64,000 bases of DNA from Microtetraspora malaysiensis (GTDB lineage Bacteria > Actinomycetota > Actinomycetes > Streptosporangiales > Streptosporangiaceae), in contig NZ_BBYJ01000015.1 of NCBI RefSeq assembly GCF_001528665.1, forward strand, positions 120,326-184,325, given 5' to 3'. The position numbers and the translations under genes were made by a program. Below, piece after piece: positions 53,384-63,535 of the stretch. The notes beneath the pieces are model-generated. The model was not told where the DNA came from. It saw only the letters and a program-made list of their open reading frames with translations, and ran no database searches. Positions within the stretch are counted from its first letter, which is position 1, and the number at the start of each line of letters is the position of its first letter.

Positions 53384-54883
53384 ATGAGGGCATCCACCAC
53401 GACCGACCCGCGACGGCCCACTGAGCGCCCGCGCGGCGCCGGAGGGATGCCGCGCGGGCGTCGCATCCTGCTGGTCGCCGTCATCACGGCGGGGTCGCTG
53501 GTCGCCGTCCTCGCCCTGGGGGCCGGCTGGGTGTACTCGCGACTCGACGGGAGCATCACCACCTTCGACGGGAAGGGGGTCGGCCGCCGCCGACCGGCGC
53601 AGACCTTCGTCGGGCAGAACATCCTCGTCATCGGCTCGGACTCGCGTTCGGGAAAGAACAGCAGGTACGGCGGGGGCAAGGGAGACATCGGACGCTCCGA
53701 CACGGCGTTCCTGCTGCACGTCTACGCCGACAGGAAGCACGCGATCGCCGTGTCGATCCCGCGCGACACCCTCCTGGACGTCCCCCGGTGCCGGTTGCCC
53801 GACGGGACGTGGAGCCGGCCGCAGCACAACGTCATGTTCAACTCGGCGTTCACCGTGGGGCTCACCGCCGCGGGCAACCCCGCCTGCACCCAGAACACCG
53901 TGGAGAAGCTCAGCGGCCTGCGCGTCGACCACACCGTCGTCGTCGACTTCCAGGGCTTCGCCGCGATGACGAAGGCGGTCGGCGGTGTCCCTGTCTGCCT
54001 GCCCAAGGACGTCTACGAGGGCGACCTGAACCCCAACCTGGGCGCGCGCGGCAAGCTGCTGTTCACCAAGGGACGACAGGTGGTGTCCGGCCAGCGGGCC
54101 CTCGACTACGTGCGCGTCCGCCACGGCATCGGAGACGGCTCCGACATCGGCCGCATCCGGCGGCAGCAGGCCTTCATGTCCAGTCTGCTGAAGAAAGTGC
54201 GGGCCCAGGGCCTCAACCCGACCACCCTGCTCCCGCTCGTGGAGGCGGCCGCGCGGTCGATGACCTTCGACCCCGGCCTCGGGTCGGCCGACAAGCTGCT
54301 GTCGTTCGGGCTGTCGCTGCGGGACATCGACCTGCGGAACACCAGGTTCGTCACCCTGCCCTGGCGCTACCAGGGGGCGCGGGTCGCGATCGTCCAGGAC
54401 GAGGCGGACGCCCTGTGGGCGGCGCTCAAGGCGGACCGGACGATCGACGGCGTGGACGCCGGCGGCAGGGCCCGGCGGCCCGGCTCACCGTCCCCGCGTC
54501 CGGCGGCGACGGTCTCGGGCGAGGGGATCAGCGTCTCCGTCTACAACGGCACCACGGTCTCCGGCCTCGCCGCCCGCGCGGCCGACCGGTTGACGGCGGC
54601 CGGGTTCACCGTCACCCGCGTCGCGACCGCGGACGCACAGACGCGCACGACCACCCTGATCAGGTACGGTCCCGGCGCGGCGATCCAGGCCCGGACGGTC
54701 GGCCGCATGTTCCACGGCGCGCGGTTCCAGCGGAGTTCCGAGCCCGGGATCACGGTCATCCTGGGCACCGAGTACGCGAACGCGCCCGATCCGAGCGCCT
54801 CCGTGCCCGCGCCCCTGCCGACGAGCGTGACGACGGCCAGGTCCGCCGCCGACGGCATCTGCTCCGACCTCTCGTACGGCTGA
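53384..54883 (+). CDS. LytR-CpsA-Psr (LCP) family cell-wall polymer ligase
   Basis: 499 aa. Cytoplasmic start, one transmembrane helix (about 27-50, ILLVAVITAGSLVAVLALGA), an LCP domain (about 85-265) with IGSDSRSGKN, VSIPRDTLLDVP, and the Arg-rich RVRHGIGDGSDIGRIRRQQ, and a LytR_C domain (about 385-470, SVSVYNGTTVSGLAARAADR). LCP enzymes move polymers such as arabinogalactan or teichoic acid from the lipid carrier to peptidoglycan. ATG at 53384 has AGGAG 7 nt before it. It is divergent from tatA. Confidence 0.92.
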   Translation: MRASTTTDPRRPTERPRGAGGMPRGRRILLVAVITAGSLVAVLALGAGWVYSRLDGSITTFDGKGVGRRRPAQTFVGQNILVIGSDSRSGKNSRYGGGKGDIGRSDTAFLLHVYADRKHAIAVSIPRDTLLDVPRCRLPDGTWSRPQHNVMFNSAFTVGLTAAGNPACTQNTVEKLSGLRVDHTVVVDFQGFAAMTKAVGGVPVCLPKDVYEGDLNPNLGARGKLLFTKGRQVVSGQRALDYVRVRHGIGDGSDIGRIRRQQAFMSSLLKKVRAQGLNPTTLLPLVEAAARSMTFDPGLGSADKLLSFGLSLRDIDLRNTRFVTLPWRYQGARVAIVQDEADALWAALKADRTIDGVDAGGRARRPGSPSPRPAATVSGEGISVSVYNGTTVSGLAARAADRLTAAGFTVTRVATADAQTRTTTLIRYGPGAAIQARTVGRMFHGARFQRSSEPGITVILGTEYANAPDPSASVPAPLPTSVTTARSAADGICSDLSYG

Positions 54884-54909
54884 GCCGCGCCCCACCGAAA
54901 CGGGGCAGG

Positions 54910-57627
54910 TCACGTACGGTCGCCGTGGCGGCGGTCGAACCACGCCTTGGCCGCCAGCAGGGCGGCGCCGTAGACGACCACGACGCCGACGAGCATCAGG
55001 TAGCAGGAGGCCGGGAGCGCCGTCATGCCCAGCGGGGCCGCGAGCGGCGAGAGCGGCAGCAGCACGCCCACGGCGACGAGGAAGCACGCGGCCACCATGA
55101 GCGGGACGGGGACCCGCCTGCGCCCGCGCAGCACCAGCATCGCCACGGCCTGCGTGAGGAGGTTCTCGACGAACCACCCGGCGTGGAAGGCGGCCTGGCC
55201 GCTCGCCTGGCCGGACAACGGGACCGCCGACACCAGTACGGCGAAGGTCGTCAGGTCGGCGAGCGCGTTGAGCGGGCCGAAGACGGCGATGAAGCGCAGC
55301 AGGCCGCGCGGCCGGAGCCGGGACGGACGCCGCATCGCTCCTCGGCCCGGCCGGTCGAACGCGTACGCGAGCTGGGCGGCGTCGAAGCACAGGTTCTGGG
55401 TCAGGACCTGGATCGGCAGCATCGGCAGGAACGGCAGGAGCAGCCCGGCCGCGAGCATCGCGATGACGTTGCCGACATTGGAGGACAGCACGACGCGCAG
55501 GTAGGTGACGATGTTGCCGGTGCTGCGGCGGCCGGCGGCGATCGCGTGGTCGATGGTGGTGAGGTCCTTGGCCGTCAGCACCACGTCGGCGGTCTGCCGG
55601 GTCACGTCGGCGGCGTCGCTCGGGCACATCCCGATGTCGGCGGCGCGCAGCGCGGGCAGGTCGTTGACGCCGTCGCCGAGGAATCCGGTCGTGTGTCCCG
55701 CCGCGCGCAGCGCCGCGACGACGCGCGCCTTGTGCTCGGGAGCGCAGCGCGCGAAGACGGTGGCGCGCGCGGCGAGCTCGGCCACGGCGGCGTCGTCGAG
55801 GCCGTCGAGCTGGTCGGCGGTCACGACGGCGCCCGCGCCGAGGCCGAGATCCGGGCCGAGATCGAGGCCGAGGTCCCGGCAGACACGGGCGGCCGTACCC
55901 GGGTGGTCGCCGGTCAGGATCTTGACCTCGACGCCGCGCCCGGCGAGTACGGCGAGCGCGTCCCCGGCCTGCGGCGCGAGCGCGTCGCGCAGCCCGACGA
56001 AGCCGACGAAGGTCAGGTCGTGCTCGTCGCGCGGGCCGTACGGACCGGGGCGGGCGGGCCGGTCGGCGAGGGCGACGGCGAGCACGCGCAGCCCGTCGGC
56101 CGCCATCGTCCCGGCGGAGCGCAGCAGCCGCTCCCGGGCGTCGGCGTCGAGTTCGCCGTCCGTCTCCCCGTCGGGACCGGCGGCGCGTACGAGCGTGCAG
56201 CGGTCGAGCACGTCCTCGACGGCGCCCTTGACCACCAGGGTGTGCACCCCGAGACGGCCCGGACGCTGGACGACGGCGCAGGAGCTGCGCCGGGCGGGGT
56301 CGAAGGGGAGCGCCGCGATGCCGTCGGACGCGGGCGGCCCCGGGTCGAGCCGCTCCGCCGCGTCCATGATCGCCTCGTCCAGGGCATCCGGGCAGGGGAG
56401 GTCGGCGAGCTGGATCGTCCACAGGCTGTTGACGGCTGCCCAGCGCAGCACTTCCGGATCGGGCCGTCCGTCCGGATCGAGCGAGCGGTCGAGCACCGGC
56501 AGATCCCGGGTGAGGGTGCCGGTCTTGTCGATGCACAGGACGTCCACCGCGCCGAGGTCGTGCAGCGCGGGGAACCGCCGCACCATCACCCCGTGGTCGC
56601 GCGCGAGCACGGCGGAGCCGCGGGCCAGCGCCGTGGTGACGATCACGGGCAGCATCTCGGGCGTCAGCCCGACCGCCACCGCCACGGCGAACGGCAGCGC
56701 CTCCAGCCCGCGCCCGCGCAGCGCCGCGTCCGCCAGCAGCGCGGCGGGCGGGATCAGCAGCATGAACCGGATGAGCAACCAGGAGATGCCGTTCACCGAG
56801 CGGTCGAACGAGGACGGCCGGCGCCTGCTCGCGCTCACCTGATGCGCCCCGGCGAACATGGTCCCGGCGCCGGTCGCCACGACGACGCCCGTGCCGGTGC
56901 CGGCCACCACGCCGGTGCCCTGGAAGCACAGCTGCGGCCGTTCGAACAGCTCTGAGCCCGACGCCGGGCCCGTGAACGGGCCGACCGGCGCGTCCACGGG
57001 ATGCTTGGCGACGGGGCCGGACTCGCCGGTGAGGGCCGCCTGGTGCACGGTGAGCCCGTTCGAGCGCAGCAGCAGCACGTCGGCGGGCACGAGGTCGCCC
57101 GGGCCGAGCCGGATCACGTCGCCCGGCACCAGTTCGCCGACCGGGATCTCCCGGTACAGCGGCGCCGAGGTCGCGCCCGTCCGGCGCCGCACCGTCGCGG
57201 TGGTGGCGATCAGGTCGCGCAGCGCGGCGATGGACCGGTCGGCGCGGTACTCCCCGCTCGAGCGCAGCAGGCTGCTCACCACCACCAGCAGCACGGTCAC
57301 GCACGCGGTCCCCCAGGAGGCGATCGCGGCGGACACCAGCCCGAGACCCAGCAGCACCATGGTGAACGGGTCGCGCAGGCTCCGGGCGATACGCCGCGGC
57401 CAGGTGGTGGGGGCCGGCTCGGGCAGCACGTTCTCGCCGCACCGCAGCAGCCGCTCCTCAGCCTGGGACTCCAGTAGGCCGCGCGGTCCGCTCCGCATCA
57501 GCCGCAGCGCCTCCAGCGGGGTGAGTCCGGCTACATCGGCGATGGAGACGTGTTCGGCGGGCCCGGTGTCCGTCTCCCGGACGTCGCGCGGGCCGGCGCC
57601 CGATACGGCCTCAGGCGCCCAGACCAT
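54910..57627 (-). CDS. P3B-type (MgtA/MgtB-like) P-type ATPase
   Basis: 905 aa with the full P-type ATPase layout: actuator domain with LTGESGPVAKH, phosphorylation site DKTGTLT with Asp367, nucleotide-binding part, and GDGVNDLPALRAADIG; ten transmembrane helices. FAVAVAVGLTPEMLPVIVTTALARG (in parts VGLTPEMLP) and the late NLCFDAAQLAYAFDRPG place it with the magnesium-transporting P3B group. Yet its operon partner is an ArsR-type metal sensor whose stop overlaps this start by 17 bp, which is unusual for MgtA. The ion may be Mg or another divalent metal. Confidence 0.87.
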   Translation of the reverse strand: MVWAPEAVSGAGPRDVRETDTGPAEHVSIADVAGLTPLEALRLMRSGPRGLLESQAEERLLRCGENVLPEPAPTTWPRRIARSLRDPFTMVLLGLGLVSAAIASWGTACVTVLLVVVSSLLRSSGEYRADRSIAALRDLIATTATVRRRTGATSAPLYREIPVGELVPGDVIRLGPGDLVPADVLLLRSNGLTVHQAALTGESGPVAKHPVDAPVGPFTGPASGSELFERPQLCFQGTGVVAGTGTGVVVATGAGTMFAGAHQVSASRRRPSSFDRSVNGISWLLIRFMLLIPPAALLADAALRGRGLEALPFAVAVAVGLTPEMLPVIVTTALARGSAVLARDHGVMVRRFPALHDLGAVDVLCIDKTGTLTRDLPVLDRSLDPDGRPDPEVLRWAAVNSLWTIQLADLPCPDALDEAIMDAAERLDPGPPASDGIAALPFDPARRSSCAVVQRPGRLGVHTLVVKGAVEDVLDRCTLVRAAGPDGETDGELDADARERLLRSAGTMAADGLRVLAVALADRPARPGPYGPRDEHDLTFVGFVGLRDALAPQAGDALAVLAGRGVEVKILTGDHPGTAARVCRDLGLDLGPDLGLGAGAVVTADQLDGLDDAAVAELAARATVFARCAPEHKARVVAALRAAGHTTGFLGDGVNDLPALRAADIGMCPSDAADVTRQTADVVLTAKDLTTIDHAIAAGRRSTGNIVTYLRVVLSSNVGNVIAMLAAGLLLPFLPMLPIQVLTQNLCFDAAQLAYAFDRPGRGAMRRPSRLRPRGLLRFIAVFGPLNALADLTTFAVLVSAVPLSGQASGQAAFHAGWFVENLLTQAVAMLVLRGRRRVPVPLMVAACFLVAVGVLLPLSPLAAPLGMTALPASCYLMLVGVVVVYGAALLAAKAWFDRRHGDRT

Positions 57628-57976
57628 GGACGCGCTCCGTCGCCCCCTCCTGGCCCGTCAGCCGTCCGACCAGCCAACGGACCAAGGTCACCACATTCTC
57701 GTCGCTGATCAGGTAGACGACCCGGCGCCCCTCGCGCCGCGAGCGCACCAGCCCGGCCAGCTTCAGCTTGGTCAGGTGCTGGCTGACCGCGGGCAGCGCG
57801 CCGCCCACGCTCTCGGCCAGCGCGGTCACGTCGCGCTCGCCCTGCGCCAGGACCCAGACGATCTGCAGACGCGCGGGCGAGGCCAGCAGGCCGAAGGTCG
57901 CGGCGGCCTCGGCCAGCACCTCGGCCGACGGTTCCGCCACGTCGCCGATCGTCGCCACTGTCGCCCTCCCGCTCAC
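57611..57976 (-). CDS. ArsR/SmtB-family regulator of the ATPase operon
   Basis: 121 aa. Winged HTH (about 28-95): ASPARLQIVWVLAQGERDV, SVGGALPAVSQHLTKLKLAG and the wing SRREGRRVVYLI. No Cys is present, so the classic CxC or alpha5 Cys metal sites are absent; His/Asp/Glu sites (DENVVTLVRWL, ERVHG) are the only candidates. GTG at 57976; its last 17 bp overlap the ATPase start, so the two are coupled. A TGAA-N3-TTCA dyad lies just before its start. Confidence 0.9.
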   Translation of the reverse strand: MSGRATVATIGDVAEPSAEVLAEAAATFGLLASPARLQIVWVLAQGERDVTALAESVGGALPAVSQHLTKLKLAGLVRSRREGRRVVYLISDENVVTLVRWLVGRLTGQEGATERVHGLGA

Positions 57977-57980
57977 CGCC

Positions 57981-57991
57981 TGAAACCTTCA
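57981..57991. promoter_or_regulatory. Candidate ArsR operator
   Basis: TGAA-ACC-TTCA is a perfect dyad 4 bp before the ArsR GTG start. ArsR/SmtB proteins often bind TGAA/TTCA half-sites, although usually with a wider spacer. Confidence 0.45.
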
Positions 57992-58104
57992 ACAGCCCTC
58001 CTGCCGGCGATGCCGGGAAAGGGCGCACGTCGTTCGCTCACCGTAGCCGCACATCCGAGCTTTCACGACGGCCCGTCCCGGTCGCCGCGTACGGACCGGG
58101 TCGC

Positions 58105-58602
58105 TCAGTCGCGGGCCTCGCCGTACACGCGGGGCTCGAAGTAGCCCTCGGGCTCGGGGTCGAAGGCGGGCTCCTCGCCCTGGCGGGGACGCGGCACCTC
58201 GGCTCGGGTGGCCAGATCCTGCCGGAGTTCGCGCACGTTCTGGGGGAGGCCGCGCCACCAGGCGATCGCGAGCACGATCGCCGACCCGGCGAACAGCCAC
58301 GGCGCCGCGGACGACAGCGAGGTGAACAGCCCGAGCCCGAGCGCCTGGAGCATCGAGGCCGCGCGCAGCGACCGGAAGAACTCGACGAACGCCGCCGTCG
58401 CGAAGAAGACCAGCGGCGGCGTGACCACGAGGGGGAGCAGGTCGCGCGGCTGGACCAGCAGCGCGGCCGCGACGCAACCCACGACGAAAACCGGTCCGGG
58501 GCTGAAGATCTGGCCGAGCAGCGTGAGCACGAGGAGCATGGCGACGGCGCCCCTGGCCGTCAGCCGCAGCCTCACCCGACCGGTCTGATCGGTGCCTCTC
58601 AT
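58105..58602 (-). CDS. DUF6542 membrane protein
   Basis: 165 aa with four hydrophobic helices (about 20-35, 38-50, 58-75 and 100-116) and an acidic C-terminal tail rich in Glu and Pro. The start LTARGAVAMLLVLTLLGQIF is the pattern of DUF6542, an actinomycete membrane family of unknown role usually next to rmuC or ychF. Start ATG 58602 with AAGGGGGACACG; it lies 11 bp after the rmuC stop on the same strand and is probably co-transcribed. Confidence 0.8.
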   Translation of the reverse strand: MRGTDQTGRVRLRLTARGAVAMLLVLTLLGQIFSPGPVFVVGCVAAALLVQPRDLLPLVVTPPLVFFATAAFVEFFRSLRAASMLQALGLGLFTSLSSAAPWLFAGSAIVLAIAWWRGLPQNVRELRQDLATRAEVPRPRQGEEPAFDPEPEGYFEPRVYGEARD

Positions 58603-58613
58603 CGTGTCCCCCT

Positions 58614-59894
58614 TTACGACGAGTCTCGCGCCAACTTACCGTTCTGGACCGGGCCAGGAGAGGCGCTTACGCGCTCTTCGTCCCCCAGTTCCGGAACGGA
58701 GGGCAGGCGGGGCGGCTCCTCGACGAGGGCCGGGCCGTCCAGTGATTTGTCCGTGATGCCGAGATCGTTCATCTTCCTCGCGCTCACCAGCACCCGGCTC
58801 TCCAGCGAGCCGACCGTCCTGTTGTACGCGATGACCGTCTTGGAAAGGGCGCGCCCGAGGCCGTCGACGTGCCGGCTGAGGCCGCCGAGCCGGTCGTACA
58901 GCTCCTTGCCCAGGTCGAAGACCGCCCGCGCGTTCTCGCTGAGCGCGGCCTGCTGCCAGGCGTAGTGGGCGGTGCGCAGCATCGTGATCAGGGTGGTCGG
59001 GGTGGCGATGTGGACCCGCCTGTGCATCGCGTACTCCAGCAGCCCGGGGTCGCGTTCGAGCGCCGGGGCGAGGAACGCCTCCCCGGGGATGAACAGGACC
59101 ATGAACTCCGGCGCGGGGCTGAACGCCTGCCAGTACGCCTTGGCGGCCAGCCGGTCCACGTGCTCACGCAGGTGGCGGGCATGGGCGTCCAGCCGCGTCG
59201 AGGTCAGGTCCGGGTCGCCCGCCTCCGCCGCCTCCAGGTACGCCGCGAGCGAGACCTTGGAGTCCACGATGATGTTCTTGCCGCCGCTGAGCCGTACGAC
59301 CATGTCGGGGCGGACCGGCCCGTCCGGGGTGTCCGCGCTGACCTGCTCGTCGAAGTCGCAGAAACGGGCCATCCCGGCGATCTCCGCGACCCGGCGGAGC
59401 TGCAGCTCGCCCCAGCGGCCACGGGCCTCCGGCCGCTGCAGCGCGCGGACCAGCGCCGACGTCTGGCTCCTGAGCTGCTCGGAGCTCTGCCGTACGAACT
59501 CCATCTGCTTGCCGAGCTCGGCGCGGGCGGCGCGGGCGCCGAGCTCGCTCTCCCTGAGCTGGTTCTGGACCTTCGCGAGTGTTTCCTTGAGCGGGCCGAT
59601 CAGGTTCTCCACGGCCTGCCTGCGCTGGTCGAGGTCCCCGGTCGCCTCGGCCCTCGTCGTGTTCAGCCGGTGCTCGGCGAGTTCGAGGAAACGCAGGTTG
59701 TTGACGTCGAGCGCGCGGGCGCTGAGGGCCTGGAACCGCTCCGCGAGCTGGCCTTCGACGTAGGCGACCTTGTCCTCCGCGGCCCGCCTTCGCGCCTCGG
59801 CCTCGGAGATTCTGGCCCGGGCCAGCAGGAACCCGATCAGGAGCCCCACGGCTACACCAACGGCGAGCTGGAGGACGAGCGCCACGACATCCAC
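58614..59894 (-). CDS. rmuC: DNA recombination protein RmuC
   Basis: 426 aa. One N-terminal transmembrane helix (about 2-22, VVALVLQLAVGVAVGLLIGF), a coiled coil (about 25-160), and the RmuC nuclease-like domain (about 170-370) with GRWGELQLRRVAEIAGM, DSKVSLAAYLEA and MVLFIPGEAFLAPAL. RmuC limits recombination between short inverted repeats. GTG at 59894 begins VDVVALVL; frames upstream are open but basic and Pro-rich. It precedes the DUF6542 gene and is divergent from the cysteine-rich protein. Confidence 0.92.
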   Translation of the reverse strand: MDVVALVLQLAVGVAVGLLIGFLLARARISEAEARRRAAEDKVAYVEGQLAERFQALSARALDVNNLRFLELAEHRLNTTRAEATGDLDQRRQAVENLIGPLKETLAKVQNQLRESELGARAARAELGKQMEFVRQSSEQLRSQTSALVRALQRPEARGRWGELQLRRVAEIAGMARFCDFDEQVSADTPDGPVRPDMVVRLSGGKNIIVDSKVSLAAYLEAAEAGDPDLTSTRLDAHARHLREHVDRLAAKAYWQAFSPAPEFMVLFIPGEAFLAPALERDPGLLEYAMHRRVHIATPTTLITMLRTAHYAWQQAALSENARAVFDLGKELYDRLGGLSRHVDGLGRALSKTVIAYNRTVGSLESRVLVSARKMNDLGITDKSLDGPALVEEPPRLPSVPELGDEERVSASPGPVQNGKLARDSS

Positions 59895-60034
59895 GGTTCG
59901 GGATGATCCCAGGCAATCCGGTTCCGGAGGGGGAGGCGCGCGGGCGTCCTTCCCACGGGGGCCTGGCGGCGCACCCCCCACCCGGGCGTCCCGTTCGGCT
60001 TGTGCGAACGGCGAGCATCACCCAAAGTCGTCAT

Positions 60035-60778
60035 GTGACTACGTACGGCTTGCGCTCCCAGATAGCCGGGATAACGGCCGGGGTGGTGATCGTGCTCGCC
60101 ATCGGGCTGGGCGTGGTCGTCGTGACGGGCCGGGAGGCGTCCCTCGGGACCGCCGGCGCGCCGCTGACGTGGACCGAGGGCGCGTGCGTGCTGCGGACCG
60201 GCACGCGGGTCGGGCTGGTGCTCTGCGAGCGGGCCACCGGTCGCGTCGTCGCGATCAATGACAGCCCGCCCCGCTGTCCTGCCGACACCGACGAGTTCGT
60301 CTCCCTGGGCTCCGGCCGTACGGCCTGCGTACGGAACGTGGGCGGACGCCATCCCGGAGACCCGGGGAACGGCGGCGGCGTGCTGCGGACCGGCGACTGC
60401 GTGGCCGTGCGCGGCGGGGAGCGGCCGTGCGCCGGCGGCGACTGGTACGGCCAGGTGATCGGCGTCGTCGAGTCGGCCCGCAGGTGCCCGTTGGGGACGG
60501 TCGAGGCGCTTCCCCTCAAAGGGGGCGACGTGGCCTGTCTGGGCAAGGGCGGCCGGGTGGTCGCGGCGGGGGACTGCGTCGAGCGGCCCGAGCTGCCCAC
60601 CTCATCCCGCCTGCTGGTGAAGGTCCCGTGCGCGTCCGATCGGGTCTGGGCGAAGGTCACCGGCAGGGTGGAGGCGCCGGGCCGGTGCGCCGAGGGATCC
60701 GACCACTACCTCCGGTCCCTGCGCGGGACCGAGGTGATCTGCCTGTCTGGTGTCGGAGCAACCCGCGACGGCCCGTAA
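60035..60778 (+). CDS. Exported protein with three tandem four-cysteine repeats
   Basis: 247 aa. After one membrane helix (about 10-30, AGITAGVVIVLAIGLGVVVV) come three repeats of about 60 residues, each with four Cys: 51/64/81/98, 122/132/151/168 and 181/199/218/236. Each begins G(D/A)C, has a Cys after a variable loop, an RC before Pro or Ala, and a last Cys after 17-18 residues. The spacing recalls the LppU/SCO3897 domain of actinobacterial lipoproteins, but no lipobox is present. It is likely an extracytoplasmic disulfide-rich protein; GTG at 60035. Its stop overlaps the ychF -10. Confidence 0.72.
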   Translation: MTTYGLRSQIAGITAGVVIVLAIGLGVVVVTGREASLGTAGAPLTWTEGACVLRTGTRVGLVLCERATGRVVAINDSPPRCPADTDEFVSLGSGRTACVRNVGGRHPGDPGNGGGVLRTGDCVAVRGGERPCAGGDWYGQVIGVVESARRCPLGTVEALPLKGGDVACLGKGGRVVAAGDCVERPELPTSSRLLVKVPCASDRVWAKVTGRVEAPGRCAEGSDHYLRSLRGTEVICLSGVGATRDGP

Positions 60779-60781
60779 ACT
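60776..60781 (+). promoter_or_regulatory. -10 element of ychF overlapping an upstream stop codon
   Basis: TAAACT lies 8 nt before the ychF GTG, and its first three bases are the TAA stop of the cysteine-repeat gene. The spacing indicates leaderless ychF mRNA. Confidence 0.6.
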
Positions 60782-60789
60782 CGGCCTAC

Positions 60790-61878
<1,089 letters not shown>

Positions 61879-62179
61879 TCGCCGCCCGATCGCCGACCCG
61901 CCACGTCTCTGAGCTGCGAGGACAGCAATACGTGGCGGTTAGGTAATCGATGAAGCCGCTGGCCAGGCGTAACGTGCTTTTCCGGCGCAACGGATGGGCA
62001 TGGGGCGCGGGCCCGCGCAGAGACCCGGTTTGCTCGGTCGCGGCGATGCTTGCACCATGGGCGTGGCTTTCCTGGAAGAATTGGCCCGACCGCTAGGGTG
62101 AAAACTTCAATGCGGATAACCGGATCGAGAGCAAGACGATACCGCGCCAGCCGGGGGGATCGGCGCGAGCGGAGGCGTG
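61879..62179. other. Intergenic region with 9-bp hairpin before the conjugation-type module
   Basis: 301 bp with no gene. A perfect 9-bp inverted pair CCGCCACGT (61898-61906) and ACGTGGCGG (61930-61938) around a 23-nt loop lies 20 bp after ychF and is its likely terminator. No tRNA gene or attachment-site repeat is visible. GGAGG at 62171-62175 is the ribosome-binding site of the next gene. Confidence 0.5.
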
Positions 62180-63187
62180 ATGACTCGCAGGTCAACCGTC
62201 CAGCCGGATCCTCGGATCGCTGGCGACCCCGAGTCGTACCCTCCGCAGGGCCCTGAACGGGTGGCGGACACGCACGGGAAGGCCCGTGGGCGCGGGGGTT
62301 GGAGTGGCGGTGGGGGCCGCTGGCTCGTCTGGACCGGCCGCGCCGTCCTGTGGGCACTGATCATCGTCATCGTCGTCAACGGTGTGCGCGCGCCGTTCGA
62401 GCGGTTCACCCAGGGGGACACGGCGGCCGGGGCGACCCCCGAGCCCAGCGATTCGGGATTCCCCATGACACAAGCCGCGGCTTTTGCCAATCAGTTCGCG
62501 GCGGTCTATCTGAATTTCGACGCCTCTAATCCGCAACAAAGAGCGGATCGGCTGAAGCCATTTCTGCCCCAGGGAGCGCAGGAGCAATTCGGCTGGAATG
62601 GGTACGGCCGGATGTCCGCGGGTGCCTTCCAATTTACCGGGATAAATGTGCGCGACGCCAACAATGCCGTCGTCACCGTGACATATCAGGCAGGCAGCAG
62701 GCGCGGGCTTCTCTCGGTGCCGATCTACTACGACGGGTCGAAGTTCGTCGTGTCCGAGCGGCCGGGGCTGCTGCCGGACTCCGGCCCGGCGGGGCTCCCG
62801 GCGGTGGCCGACCCCGACCGCGACTCCGCGACCGAGACCGAGCTGCGTCCCCAGCTTGAGGGGTTCTTCAAGGCGTACGCCGCGGGCGACCAGGTGGACC
62901 TGCAGCGTTACGTCGCCAACGGTGTGACCGTCGAGGGCTTCGACGGGGCGCTCACGCTCGCCCAGCTCAAGGATGTCGTGGTTCCCGTGGGCGAGGGGAG
63001 CACCCGGGAGGTCACCGCCGTCGTCGTGTGGGCCGTGTCGTCGGGTTCGGGCACCGCCACCCCGCGTACGGACGATCCGGCGACGCAGCCGGCCGGGCTG
63101 GAGCAGGCCTACCGGCTCACCGTGGAGAAGCAGGGCGGCAAATGGTTCGTCGAAGCAGTCCAGGGCGCGAGCCGCCCCGTGGGGTAG
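62180..63187 (+). CDS. TcpC-like conjugal transfer membrane protein
   Basis: 335 aa. Cytoplasmic Arg/Gly-rich start, one transmembrane helix (about 50-70, LVWTGRAVLWALIIVIVVNG), then two NTF2-like extracellular domains (about 95-200 and 215-330), as in TcpC of conjugative plasmids (PF12642), for example GYGRMSAGAFQFTGINV and LTLAQLKDVVVPVGEG. TcpC is a VirB8-like channel scaffold. ATG at 62180 has GGAGG 4 nt before it; GTG at 62177 is an alternative. It starts a module that continues with a small membrane protein and TcpE. Confidence 0.8.
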   Translation: MTRRSTVQPDPRIAGDPESYPPQGPERVADTHGKARGRGGWSGGGGRWLVWTGRAVLWALIIVIVVNGVRAPFERFTQGDTAAGATPEPSDSGFPMTQAAAFANQFAAVYLNFDASNPQQRADRLKPFLPQGAQEQFGWNGYGRMSAGAFQFTGINVRDANNAVVTVTYQAGSRRGLLSVPIYYDGSKFVVSERPGLLPDSGPAGLPAVADPDRDSATETELRPQLEGFFKAYAAGDQVDLQRYVANGVTVEGFDGALTLAQLKDVVVPVGEGSTREVTAVVVWAVSSGSGTATPRTDDPATQPAGLEQAYRLTVEKQGGKWFVEAVQGASRPVG

Positions 63188-63235
63188 CGCATGACGGAAC
63201 ACGAGGCCGCTGATCCATACCCCGGGAGGGCGTGA

Positions 63236-63514
63236 ATGTTTCTGAAGACCATCGTGGAGATCGCGTTCGATCCATCGGCTCCACCCGCCACCGGGATCGA
63301 CACCGAAGGCCTGGCGGACTTCCTGCGCAAGTTCTTCGCGCCGCTCTTCCTGGTCGTCGTCTCCGTCGTGGCGATCTTCTTCCTCTTCACTCGAGAGATC
63401 ACCAGATTCATGCAGTTCATCATTCTGGCGATCGCGATCGGCGTGATCTTCTACGTGCCCAACATCATCGAGGTGACAGCGAAGGCGATCGCGGGGGCGC
63501 TCGGCATCAAGTGA
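63236..63514 (+). CDS. Small two-span membrane protein of the TcpC-TcpE module
   Basis: 92 aa with a short N-terminus, two hydrophobic helices (about 33-52, APLFLVVVSVVAIFFLF, and 58-75, FMQFIILAIAIGVIFYV) and a helical tail. Similar size and topology to TcpD-like subunits in conjugation clusters. It lies between the TcpC-like gene (48 bp before) and the TcpE-like gene (21 bp after), so co-transcription is likely. Confidence 0.7.
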   Translation: MFLKTIVEIAFDPSAPPATGIDTEGLADFLRKFFAPLFLVVVSVVAIFFLFTREITRFMQFIILAIAIGVIFYVPNIIEVTAKAIAGALGIK

Positions 63515-63535
63515 TCAGGCAGAGAGGAGGATCGG

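Noticed and set aside
61879..62179. Attachment site or tRNA at the edge of the conjugation-type module
   Set aside because: No tRNA-like fold or direct repeat could be found in the intergenic region.
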